Positions 36,079 to 44,006 of a stretch of DNA of 50,293 nucleotides are shown here, in pieces. The notes under the pieces are model-generated. The model had not been told where the DNA came from. It saw only the letters and a program-made list of their open reading frames with translations, and did no database searches. A program made the position numbers and the translations under genes. Origin of the DNA: Planctomycetota bacterium (GTDB taxonomy: Bacteria > Planctomycetota > UBA8108 > UBA1146); assembly GCA_012960845.1 (NCBI GenBank), contig DUAN01000207.1, positions 1 to 50,293 on the forward strand. The letters are read 5' to 3'. Numbering within the stretch: the stretch's first letter is position 1; each line of letters begins with the position of its first letter.

Positions 36079-36879
36079 TTGCTGGAGATCATCACTAATG
36101 GTGTTGGGATCACCCTGACGGTGCTTTACGGGGTTCTTTTTTCTGGTGAGTTCCGGTCGATTGGGGTGGCACGGACTTCACCCATTTCTCCGTGGACCTG
36201 GCTGGTCGTCGTGGTTCATCTGGCGGCTCTGATTTTTCGTGGAATACAAATTGGAGCATGCCCGGTCGGTAGCCACTGGGAAACACTGTCACTACTGGCT
36301 CTTCTCATCGTCACAATGCACCTGTTGCTGGCCAGTGTTTCTGGAGATCGCTGTACACTCATCTTTGGGCTGGGATTGACCTTTGTTCTGCAACTGGCAG
36401 GCGCAAGTTTCTCGCTCGGGGATCAGGTTCAGGCACAATCGCCGATCGGATCGATCAGTTCCCTTCACGCATTTACCGCCTGGATCGGTGTTGCAGGAGT
36501 CACCACCGCAGGAGTCCACGGGATACTGTGGCTACTTCTCAAGCGGTCCATCAAGACGGGCCAGTTCGGACTTCTATTCACTCGGTTATCTTCATTGGAA
36601 TCACTCTCTCGGTTGATCCGGATGGCTACTGGTATCGCGGCAGGATCTCTTGCGATCACCGTCGGGACTTCAATATTTCTTGGAAGTGGGGTCGAGGCAT
36701 CCACCGGTCCAGTCACTCCCATCTCGTTGGCGCTGATGGGACTTTTTGTAATTCTGGCGCTGGTTCCGCGCTCCACAGGCACCGTCACTGAGTGGCGGGC
36801 ATGGTGCTCCGTGGTGGGCCTGGCTTCGGTGGTCTTCATCAGCGCATGGGTGATCCAGTTTGGACCTCATAGCCGATGA
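36079..36879 (+). CDS. CcsA/HemX-like cytochrome c assembly membrane protein
   Basis: A 266-residue integral membrane protein with about eight hydrophobic helices. The start is TTG, with AGGAG five bases upstream. The motif GACPVGSHWETLSLLALL resembles the conserved loop of CcsA/HemX proteins, and SISSLHAFTAWIGVAGVTTA gives a following conserved His region. Proteins of this kind either handle heme for cytochrome c maturation (CcsA) or, as HemX in Bacillus, influence glutamyl-tRNA reductase level. The second is favoured by its position: the stop overlaps the hemA start by four bases. No tryptophan-rich WWD motif is evident, which argues against a full CcsA. Function is therefore by analogy to HemX. 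Confidence 0.78.
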   Translation: MLEIITNGVGITLTVLYGVLFSGEFRSIGVARTSPISPWTWLVVVVHLAALIFRGIQIGACPVGSHWETLSLLALLIVTMHLLLASVSGDRCTLIFGLGLTFVLQLAGASFSLGDQVQAQSPIGSISSLHAFTAWIGVAGVTTAGVHGILWLLLKRSIKTGQFGLLFTRLSSLESLSRLIRMATGIAAGSLAITVGTSIFLGSGVEASTGPVTPISLALMGLFVILALVPRSTGTVTEWRAWCSVVGLASVVFISAWVIQFGPHSR

Positions 36880-38153
36880 GGATCAGCAGCCTCACACTGA
36901 GTCATGCCGTTTTTCCCATCGAAACCAGGGAGAAGATTGCCATTTCTCGAGAGCAAGCAGTGGGCTTTCTGTCCAACCTGCGCTTCAAGATGGAAATTGA
37001 GAATGCACTGCTGGTGTCCACCTGCAACAGGACTGAACTGTTCCTGGCGACAGAAAAGCAGGAGCGAGGACGAGAGATCCTCGAACAGACCTTGAGGCAG
37101 TGGATGCGAGAACGACAGTTCGTGATTCCCGGTGAAGTTGAAGAACTGATTCTGGAGCATCAGGACTCGGTCACACGATTGCTCAGGGTATCTTCTGGCC
37201 TCGAGAGTCAGTTGCTTGGAGAGAGTGAGATCCTCGGTCAGGTCCGATCCGCCATCGAATTGTCGGAAGAGGCTCAGGTGGCGGGTACTGTGATCCGAAA
37301 ACTCTGGGAGAAGGCGTTGAGATGCGGAAAGCGAGTCCGCTCCGAGACGTCGATCGGAGACGGCGCCCTGTCGTTGGCTTACGGTGCGCTCAAGGTGGCA
37401 AAAAAAATCCATGGCAAGGTGTCGGGTTTACACTATTGCATCATCGGTGCCGGCGAAGTGGCAGAACTGGTCCTCACTCACTTGCAAGGGATCGAAGATG
37501 CCAGGATCACGGTCCTGAACCGGAGCCAAGAACACGCAGAGAAAATCGCCAGTGTCTATGGTGCTGCGCAAGGCTCCCTCGATGACCTCCCCGAAGTGAT
37601 CGTGAATACAGATGTGTTGATCAGTTCGACCGCTTCCCCTCATCCCATCATCGATGCCGACCTGATTCGAAAGTCGTTGGTGGGTCGTCCAAAGGGATTG
37701 TTGCTGGTGGACCTGGGTGTCCCGAGAGACATCGATTCCCGAGTGAAGGAACTTCCACAGGTCTTCCTTTACAACCTCGACGATCTGGCTCGCCTGATCG
37801 AGGAGAATCTGGACTCCAGGCAGGAAGCAATTCCAGGTGCTGAAGAGATCGTGGAACACGAGAGACAGCAGTTCCAGAACTGGACAGTGAACCAGCAACT
37901 GGACCCGATCATCCGGGCGTTGAGAAAATCGATCGAAGATGCCAGTGAGCAGGAACTGGAACTGTTGCGAGACGAGGTCGATGGCGAGTTGCACACTATA
38001 CTCACCGATCTGGTCAGGAGTTTGCTGAAACGTGCCCTTCATCGACCGCTCAAGGAGTTCCGGGCAGCAGGTTCGCAGTTGAATGGATCATTCTTGAATC
38101 GATTGGAGTCTCTCTTTCAGCAGGAGAGTGTGGATGAAGAGGACCAGAGATGA
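36876..38153 (+). CDS. hemA: Glutamyl-tRNA reductase
   Basis: A 425-residue NADPH enzyme that reduces glutamyl-tRNA to glutamate-1-semialdehyde, the committed step of the C5 pathway. The catalytic Cys50 is in STCNRTE, and the substrate loop SSGLESQLLGESEILGQV is typical. The NADPH domain has YCIIGAGEVAELV, followed by the coiled C-terminal dimerisation domain ending near residue 410. The start overlaps the upstream stop (ATGA), and the hemC start overlaps its stop in the same way, so translation is coupled. HemL, encoded at 27350, takes its unstable product. Unmistakable. Confidence 0.97.
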   Translation: MRISSLTLSHAVFPIETREKIAISREQAVGFLSNLRFKMEIENALLVSTCNRTELFLATEKQERGREILEQTLRQWMRERQFVIPGEVEELILEHQDSVTRLLRVSSGLESQLLGESEILGQVRSAIELSEEAQVAGTVIRKLWEKALRCGKRVRSETSIGDGALSLAYGALKVAKKIHGKVSGLHYCIIGAGEVAELVLTHLQGIEDARITVLNRSQEHAEKIASVYGAAQGSLDDLPEVIVNTDVLISSTASPHPIIDADLIRKSLVGRPKGLLLVDLGVPRDIDSRVKELPQVFLYNLDDLARLIEENLDSRQEAIPGAEEIVEHERQQFQNWTVNQQLDPIIRALRKSIEDASEQELELLRDEVDGELHTILTDLVRSLLKRALHRPLKEFRAAGSQLNGSFLNRLESLFQQESVDEEDQR

Positions 38154-39082
38154 AAATCCGATTGGGAACACGGGCCAGTACCCTTGCACGGACACAATCA
38201 GGCTGGGTCGCTGACCAGATTCAACAGATGCATCCGGAAGTCAGCGTCGAGCAAGTGTTGATCGAGACCGTTGGCGATCAGGATCAGGAAACGCCGCTGC
38301 ACGAGGTCGGGGCTCCAGGTGTCTTCACCGTCGAGGTGGAACGTGCGCTCGCTGAGGGGAAAGTCGATCTCGCAGTCCATTCTCTCAAAGATCTTCCCAT
38401 CGTACAGCCGCCAGAACTGGTGATTGCTGCCATTCCTCCACGTGAAGACCCCAGAGATGCGTGGGTTTCAGCTCGCTACCCTGGCCTCGTCGATGTGCCT
38501 CCTGGCGCAACGGTGGCCACCGGTTCGTTGAGGAGGAGTTGTCAAATTCTTCATCGATATCCTCACCTGGTGGTGGAGGGGATCCGAGGGAATGTCGAAA
38601 CTCGGCTGAGAGTTCACGAGGAGCGTGGAGATGCGGGAGTGGTACTCGCCTGTGCGGGCCTTCATCGATTAGCGCTGAAGGACTCGATTCGCTGCGCCAT
38701 CTCGACCACGGAAGTGACTCCTGCTCCAGCGCAAGGAGCTCTCGCTGTCGAGATTCGAAGCGATGACACTGCTCTCGCACAGGTGGTTCGATTCCTCGAC
38801 GATCCGATCACCCGGATCTGCGTCGAAGCGGAGCGGGAATTACTGGGGGCTCTCGGTGGTGGTTGCCATCTACCGGTGGGAGCCTTGGGAGTGGTCTCCG
38901 GTGAACACCTGAGTCTTTGCGGTGTTCTCGGTCTCCCCGATGGCTCCCGCCTTGTTCGGTTAGGGCTCGAGGGATCAGTCACTTCCTCTCGAGAAATAGG
39001 CCAGCAATTGGCGAAGATGATTCGCAAAGCTGGCGGAGATGAAATCCTTCAAATTCTCGATGAGTCACTGGGCATCGGATGA
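38150..39082 (+). CDS. hemC: Hydroxymethylbilane synthase (porphobilinogen deaminase)
   Basis: A 310-residue cytoplasmic enzyme that joins four porphobilinogens into hydroxymethylbilane. It starts with IRLGTRASTLARTQ. Substrate Arg motifs are GSLRRSCQ and IRGNVETRL, and the dipyrromethane cofactor is attached at Cys239 in GGGCHLPVGA. HSLKDLP is the catalytic Asp region. Normal length. The start overlaps hemA by four bases and the stop overlaps hemD by four. Confidence 0.97.
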   Translation: MKIRLGTRASTLARTQSGWVADQIQQMHPEVSVEQVLIETVGDQDQETPLHEVGAPGVFTVEVERALAEGKVDLAVHSLKDLPIVQPPELVIAAIPPREDPRDAWVSARYPGLVDVPPGATVATGSLRRSCQILHRYPHLVVEGIRGNVETRLRVHEERGDAGVVLACAGLHRLALKDSIRCAISTTEVTPAPAQGALAVEIRSDDTALAQVVRFLDDPITRICVEAERELLGALGGGCHLPVGALGVVSGEHLSLCGVLGLPDGSRLVRLGLEGSVTSSREIGQQLAKMIRKAGGDEILQILDESLGIG

Positions 39083-39858
39083 GCGGTTCCGAATTGAGGG
39101 GTTCTCGCTGGATCCTGACCCGTCCCCGAGATCGAGCCGGCTCCTGGAGAGATGCTCTCACTGAACTCGGAGCAGAAGTGATGGTGGAACCGGCGATCCT
39201 ATTGAGTGCTCTCGAGCCTGCAGCTGTGATTTCCTCGCTGGCATCTCTACCTCCCGAGAGTTTGTTGATCTTCACCAGTGCTACCACGGTGCGACATCTG
39301 ATCGAGATGCTGGCAGCCGAGGATCGAACCCTCCTGCAAAAGATGTACTGGATTGCCGTGGGACCTCAAACAGCAGCAGCAATTCGTGACGCTGGGTTCG
39401 AGGTGCGGATCGAGGGGGATGGGCGCGGAGCAGAGGCGCTGACAGCGCAGGTGATCGACTCCTTGCCGTGTCGACGGGCGCTCCATTTCACCAGCGACAT
39501 CGGGCTTCCCATTGTCAAGGATCGGCTGGTCGCTGCTGGCTTCGAGGTGATTCGAGTCGAGGTTTCCAGGACCGAGGAGGAGAAGAGTCTTGACCCTGTC
39601 CGCTGGTCTTCAGAATTTCCAGAGGCTACCGGCATCATCTTCTCGAGCCCGTCTGCGGTGCGAGCGGTCTGTCGTCGATCAGGGGACTGTTTCAAGGAAT
39701 TGCAGGGAATACCGGCAATCGCTGCAGGAGAAGCCACAGCTCAAGAACTACGCCAGTGGGGCTGGAAACAGATTGAAATGGCGGTACGGTCAACAGTGGA
39801 AGAGATGATTCAAGCTTGCATCCGGGTGGTGGCAGGCGATTCGAATCCCCAGAATTGA
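39079..39858 (+). CDS. hemD: Uroporphyrinogen-III synthase
   Basis: A 259-residue enzyme that closes and inverts ring D of hydroxymethylbilane to give uroporphyrinogen III. The fold is two alternating alpha/beta halves; family marks include WILTRPRDRAGSW at the start, LLIFTSATTVRHLIEML and WIAVGPQTAAAIRDAG in the first half, and GIIFSSPSAVRAV with IPAIAAGEATAQELRQWG near the end. HemD proteins are poorly conserved, but this pattern plus its position directly after hemC (4-bp overlap) makes the call secure. Confidence 0.93.
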   Translation: MSGSELRGSRWILTRPRDRAGSWRDALTELGAEVMVEPAILLSALEPAAVISSLASLPPESLLIFTSATTVRHLIEMLAAEDRTLLQKMYWIAVGPQTAAAIRDAGFEVRIEGDGRGAEALTAQVIDSLPCRRALHFTSDIGLPIVKDRLVAAGFEVIRVEVSRTEEEKSLDPVRWSSEFPEATGIIFSSPSAVRAVCRRSGDCFKELQGIPAIAAGEATAQELRQWGWKQIEMAVRSTVEEMIQACIRVVAGDSNPQN

Positions 39859-39903
39859 GACCATCGACTGGACCGGCAGATTCATCGAGGAAAAGAGGAA
39901 CCG

Positions 39904-40902
39904 ATGGCCAGTTTTCCGATCCGCAGGATGCGGCGCCGGCGACGGAATCCCGCAATCCGCGAGTTCCTCGCTGAATCGCACCTGACCAGGCACGACTTGG
40001 TGCAACCGCTATTTGTCTGCGACGGGGTTGGGATCGATCGTCCCATCGATTCGCTGGCCGGACAGCATCATCACTCGACCGATCGAATCGGAGATCGGGC
40101 TCTCGAGGTCGAGGAAGCAGGAGTTTCTGCAGTGCTCCTGTTCGGAGTTCCAGATCAGAAGGACTCCAGAGGCTCCAGTTCCGTCGATCCCGCCGGAGTG
40201 ATTCCCCGGGCAATTCGGGAGATCCGGAAGAGAGCGCCAGATCTTCTCATCATCGCAGATGTTTGCCTCTGCGAATTCACCGACCATGGTCACTGTGGGA
40301 TCATCACCGATACTCGCGAAGAGGGTTTCCAGGTCGACAATGATGCCACTCTCGAAGTGCTGGCCGAGCAGGCGGTTGTTTTTGCGGAAGCAGGCTGTGA
40401 TATCGTCGCTCCCTCTGCGATGGCCGATGGCCAGGTGGGTGCGATTCGAACCGCGCTCGATGGGGCAGGACATGACGAGGTGATGATTCTCTCCTACGCG
40501 GCAAAATACGCCTCAGCGTTTTATGGCCCCTTCCGGGATGCCGCGGGCAGCACTCCGGCAGGTGGGGATCGATTGGGCTATCAGATGGATCCCAGGAACT
40601 CACGGGAAGCACTTCAGGAGGTGGCCCTCGATCTCGAAGAAGGGGCGGACATCGTGATGGTCAAACCAGGACTGCCCTATCTCGACATCATCTCGAAGGT
40701 ACAGGATACTTTCGACATCCCGATCGCTTCATACCATGTCAGCGGTGAGTGGGCGCAACTCAATGCCGCTGCCGATCGAGGTTGGATCGATCTGGATCGG
40801 GCCTACATCGAATCCTTGCAGTCCCTTCGCCGAGCGGGTGCATCCATCATCATCACTTACGGAGCAGAACGGGCCGCCCGTCTTCTGGGTGTTCGTAACT
40901 GA
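39904..40902 (+). CDS. hemB: Porphobilinogen synthase (5-aminolevulinate dehydratase)
   Basis: A 332-residue enzyme condensing two 5-aminolevulinates to porphobilinogen. The Schiff-base lysines are Lys201 (SYAAKYAS) and Lys254 (VMVKPGLPYLD). The zinc site is of the Cys type: DVCLCEFTDHGHCG with Cys121, Cys123 and Cys131, so activity should be zinc-dependent rather than magnesium-only. The start has GAGGA upstream. There is a 45-bp gap after hemD and a 13-bp gap before hemE, so it stays within the operon. Confidence 0.97.
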   Translation: MASFPIRRMRRRRRNPAIREFLAESHLTRHDLVQPLFVCDGVGIDRPIDSLAGQHHHSTDRIGDRALEVEEAGVSAVLLFGVPDQKDSRGSSSVDPAGVIPRAIREIRKRAPDLLIIADVCLCEFTDHGHCGIITDTREEGFQVDNDATLEVLAEQAVVFAEAGCDIVAPSAMADGQVGAIRTALDGAGHDEVMILSYAAKYASAFYGPFRDAAGSTPAGGDRLGYQMDPRNSREALQEVALDLEEGADIVMVKPGLPYLDIISKVQDTFDIPIASYHVSGEWAQLNAAADRGWIDLDRAYIESLQSLRRAGASIIITYGAERAARLLGVRN

Positions 40903-40915
40903 GAAAGGCACTAGC

Positions 40916-41956
40916 GTGAATTTACAGGACTCACGGCTCATCCGAGCTCTCAGGAGAGAACCTACCGACCGAACTCCTGTTTGGTTCATGAGACAGGCGG
41001 GTCGATACCTGCCGGGGTATCAGAGAATTCGTGCGGGCATGGAGTTTCTCGAACTCTGCAAGAATCCGGAACTGGCATCCGAGGTGACGGTGGAACCTCT
41101 CGCGGTCCTCGATGTCGATGCGGTGATCATCTTCAGCGACATCCTGGTGCCGCTGGAGGCGATGGGGCTGCCTGTGGAGTTTGGAGATCGAGGTCCCTGC
41201 ATGTCGCAGCCGTTGACCGATCGGGCTGGAATTGATCGTCTTTCGATCCCCGATCCGGTCGAGGAGACAGGATTCGTGATGGATGTGATCCGGGCGACTC
41301 ATCAGCGTGTACAGGGGAAGGTCCCGGTGCTGGGTTTTGCCGGTGCACCCTGGACACTCGCCTGCTATGCCCTCGAAGGATCTCCCAGTCGAACCTTTGC
41401 TGCGGCTCAGAGGATGGTTTACGAGAGTCCGGCAGACCTCCATCGCCTGATGGAGAAATTGGCGGACACGGTGACCTCCTATCTGCGAGCCCAGGTCGAG
41501 GCGGGAGCCAATGCGATCCAGCTGTTCGATTCCTGGGGTGGGATGCTCGGTCATCAGGCCTTCGAGGAGTTTTCCCTGAGATACTGCCGGAGGATCATGG
41601 AAGGACTCGACGGTTGTGGGGTTCCGCGGATCCTCTTCATCCGTGGTGCGGCCAGTCACCTGAAGCAGATTTCCAGGATGGTCGATGAAGTCGGAATCGA
41701 GGCGGTCAGTCTGGATGAGATGACGAGGCCGCAGCAGGCCCTGGATATCTTTGGCGATCGCTGTGCTCTGCAGGGCAACATGCCACCGCAGGCACTCTTC
41801 GCTCCAGAAGAGTCGATTCGACAGCGGGTCAGGGACCTGCTCGATGTCTTTGGTGATCATCCAGGACACGTCTTTAACCTGGGTCATGGTATTTTGCCCC
41901 CGACACCGGTGGATAGTCTGCGAGCCGTGGTGGATGAGATCCGTGCCCCCCGTTGA
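40916..41956 (+). CDS. hemE: Uroporphyrinogen decarboxylase
   Basis: A 346-residue enzyme that decarboxylates the four acetate side chains of uroporphyrinogen III to coproporphyrinogen III. The GTG at 40916 is the likely start: GAGAAAGG lies seven bases upstream and the length is then typical. The open frame reaches back to 40736 inside hemB. Signature PVWFMRQAGRYLPGY includes the substrate Arg residues, and GFAGAPWTLACY is the second family block. The C-terminus GHVFNLGHGILPPTPV is classical. The hemG start lies inside its last codons. Confidence 0.96.
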   Translation: MNLQDSRLIRALRREPTDRTPVWFMRQAGRYLPGYQRIRAGMEFLELCKNPELASEVTVEPLAVLDVDAVIIFSDILVPLEAMGLPVEFGDRGPCMSQPLTDRAGIDRLSIPDPVEETGFVMDVIRATHQRVQGKVPVLGFAGAPWTLACYALEGSPSRTFAAAQRMVYESPADLHRLMEKLADTVTSYLRAQVEAGANAIQLFDSWGGMLGHQAFEEFSLRYCRRIMEGLDGCGVPRILFIRGAASHLKQISRMVDEVGIEAVSLDEMTRPQQALDIFGDRCALQGNMPPQALFAPEESIRQRVRDLLDVFGDHPGHVFNLGHGILPPTPVDSLRAVVDEIRAPR

Positions 41957-43331
41957 TGAGGGACCTGCCAAGATCGCGGTGATCGGAGCAGGGATCAGTG
42001 GCCTATCGGCTGCGATTCATGCTCGCAAGCTGGGAGCAGATGTTCATCTGTTCGAGGCGAGCCCTCGCGTGGGTGGCTGGATTCGCACCTCGAGGAGTGA
42101 CTCCTGGACCCTGGAGTGGGGGCCCAATTCGATCCTTCCTTCCAGCCACTGCCTGATCGATCTGGCCAGGCGGGTCGGATTGGAGTCGCAGTGGCAAAAC
42201 GCCGAGCGATGCGCACGGAAGAGATTCATCTGGAAGGATGGAGCGCTTCGTGCACTACCCAGCTCTCCTTTGACGATACCCTTTTCCCGGGCGCTGTCTC
42301 CGGCGGGATGGTGCCGCTTCCTGATGGAGCCGTGGATCGGCCGAGGGGGTTGTGAAGAGGAGTCGGTCAGCACTTTTTTCCGCCGTAGATTTGGCAGTGA
42401 GGCTGCACGGGTGCTGGCGGATGTGATGGTATCGGGGGTTTCCGGAGGACGAGCAGAGTGGCTCGAGATCGATTCGTTTCAGCCGAAACTGCGGCAATGG
42501 GAAAAACAGTACGGAAGTGTCATCTCGGGCCTATTGAGGAGCCGCTCTGCTCCGTCGGCACCCCTGCGTCGCACCGCGACACTTGCCGAGGGATTGGAAC
42601 AATTGCCGCGTGCGCTGGCGGCAGAACTGGCCGATCGATGCCATCTCGAATCACCGGTAGTCGCCCTGGAGCCACACAACGGTGGCTGGAGACTCCAGCA
42701 GGGGGGGGCGTATTCCTCCGATACGGTCGATGTGGATGGCGTCATCTTGGCGATTCCAGCGACCCCGGCGGCGACCTTGCTGCAACCTCTTTCGAGCCGT
42801 GCAGGGGAGATGCTGCAATCGATACCGTACGCATCCCTGACGGTCGTACAGATCGGTTACGATGCGAGTAAATGCCGGATACGCCCCGAAGGGTTCGGTT
42901 TCCTGGTTCCCTCGAGCGAATCCTTGGGGATCCTCGGGACCATCTGGAGTTCCTCGCTCTTTCCCTCCCGTTGCCCGGCAGGAGCGTCGCTGGCGACCGT
43001 ATTCATCGGGGGAAGCCGTCAGCCCGAGCAGATCGACGAGTCCGATACAATGCTGCAGGATCGGGCGATTGGAGCTCTCCGAACGGCCCAGGGAATCGAC
43101 CTGGATCCTCACATGGTGCAACTGAGACGAGCTCCCCGGTCGATTCCACAGCCTCACCGAGGGCACCGTAGAAAGGTCGCAGCGTTGCGTGATGAACTCA
43201 AACGATGGCCTGCGTTGGCAATGGCAGGTAGCCATCTCGATGGTCTCTCACTGGAGTCTTGTGCTCGATCGGGAAGAGATGCCGCCTACCAGGTGTACTC
43301 GGTACTGAACCGTGAGGAAGGATCGCCATGA
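41934..43331 (+). CDS. hemG: Protoporphyrinogen oxidase, FAD-dependent (HemY type)
   Basis: A protein of 465 residues from the ATG at 41934, overlapping hemE by 23 bp; the GTG at 41943 is also possible, and neither has a strong ribosome site. The FAD dinucleotide motif KIAVIGAGISGLSAAIHARK is followed by LFEASPRVGGWIRT, the HemY-type signature. Further matches are WGPNSIL, SGVSGGRAEWL, and the C-terminal LDGLSLESCARSGRDAA. This oxygen-dependent type removes six electrons from protoporphyrinogen IX. The family also includes bacterial coproporphyrinogen oxidases of Gram-positives (HemY/CgoX), so substrate could be coproporphyrinogen III. HemF/HemN and ferrochelatase are not in the window. Confidence 0.92.
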   Translation: MRSVPPVDEGPAKIAVIGAGISGLSAAIHARKLGADVHLFEASPRVGGWIRTSRSDSWTLEWGPNSILPSSHCLIDLARRVGLESQWQNAERCARKRFIWKDGALRALPSSPLTIPFSRALSPAGWCRFLMEPWIGRGGCEEESVSTFFRRRFGSEAARVLADVMVSGVSGGRAEWLEIDSFQPKLRQWEKQYGSVISGLLRSRSAPSAPLRRTATLAEGLEQLPRALAAELADRCHLESPVVALEPHNGGWRLQQGGAYSSDTVDVDGVILAIPATPAATLLQPLSSRAGEMLQSIPYASLTVVQIGYDASKCRIRPEGFGFLVPSSESLGILGTIWSSSLFPSRCPAGASLATVFIGGSRQPEQIDESDTMLQDRAIGALRTAQGIDLDPHMVQLRRAPRSIPQPHRGHRRKVAALRDELKRWPALAMAGSHLDGLSLESCARSGRDAAYQVYSVLNREEGSP

Positions 43332-43702
43332 TGTCATCGATGGATTCAGATTCCAGCCAACCAGAGCCGAACCCACCAGAGCCGATCCAGCCGCTCGACC
43401 ATGCCGTATGGAACCAGAATAAAATGGGTAAAAGCACCATCTATCAGTCAGAGCGTCTGCTGGTGGGAGTCAATGCACTGGAACCAGGCCAGCAACACGC
43501 TCTCCACGCCCACTCAGGGACAGACAAGGTTTATCTTGTGGTCTCGGGGCGCGGTCAGTTCCTGCTCGAGAAGGAACAGTTCTCGATGGGGCCAGGGGAG
43601 ATGCTCGTCGCGCCTGCAGACGTGCCTCACGGGGTCAAGAATGACGGCGAAGAACGATTGATGGTTCTCACCTTTCTGGCACCGGGTCCTCCATTGAAGT
43701 GA
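43328..43702 (+). CDS. Cupin-domain protein
   Basis: A 124-residue small beta-barrel protein. The ATG overlaps the hemG stop by four bases (ATGA), making it the last gene of the heme operon before a terminator. The first cupin motif is present as HALHAHSGTDKVYLVVSG with two His, but the usual metal-binding Glu is missing. The second is PADVPHGVKN with the third His. About 35 Pro/Ser-rich residues precede the barrel. Three His could still bind a metal. Function is not known; operon position suggests a link to heme metabolism. Confidence 0.82.
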   Translation: MMSSMDSDSSQPEPNPPEPIQPLDHAVWNQNKMGKSTIYQSERLLVGVNALEPGQQHALHAHSGTDKVYLVVSGRGQFLLEKEQFSMGPGEMLVAPADVPHGVKNDGEERLMVLTFLAPGPPLK

Positions 43703-43706
43703 CTCG

Positions 43707-43729
43707 TCGGCAAGCTTTGCCGAGGTTTT
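43707..43729 (+). terminator. Terminator of heme operon
   Basis: TCGGCAA (43707-43713) and TTGCCGA (43717-43723) form a 7-bp stem with a 3-base loop, followed by GGTTTT. It begins 4 bp after the cupin stop codon and probably ends the operon that starts at 36079 or at pckA. Confidence 0.75.
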
Positions 43730-43970
43730 CGATGGTGATCACAGCCCGAGATATTTTTCTTCAGCACCATTATTTTGAGCATGGTGAGGAATCTCGGGTA
43801 GTCAGGAATGCCAGGAACGCTAAATTAGGTGTCCTGACCCTTCCATCCACAGCAAAGGAAATAGAACTGACGAGCCTTACAGGTAGGTCATTCATTTCCT
43901 GATCAAGATACATGTTGAAACCCTGTTCCCGGGAAGAGGTGTGCCCTCTCCCCGATCGATCAATTCCCCA
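43730..43970. other. Intergenic region before second HYR gene, nothing recognised
   Basis: Between the heme terminator and the leader hairpin of the next gene I see no convincing promoter, gene or repeat. The short frame 43699-43902 runs through the terminator and is rejected. Confidence 0.5.
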
Positions 43971-43987
43971 CCCGTGAGAATCACGGG
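43971..43987 (+). promoter_or_regulatory. Leader hairpin directly before ribosome site of second HYR gene
   Basis: CCCGTGA (43971-43977) and TCACGGG (43981-43987) form a perfect 7-bp stem with a GAA loop. The ribosome site GGAGGT begins at 43994, seven bases later. There is no T-run, so it is more likely a translation or stability element, or an operator, than a terminator. Confidence 0.5.
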
Positions 43988-44006
43988 AGTACTGGAGGTC
44001 CAGATC

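Noticed and set aside
40736-40915. hemE frame extended into hemB
   Set aside because: It overlaps hemB by 167 bp and exceeds normal HemE length; GTG 40916 has a ribosome site.
41751-41933. hemG frame extended into hemE
   Set aside because: It overlaps coding hemE out of frame and precedes the FAD motif by far more than is usual.
43699-43902. 67-codon plus-strand frame starting with GTG overlapping the cupin stop
   Set aside because: It runs through the terminator hairpin at 43707-43723, has no recognisable protein features and no good ribosome site.
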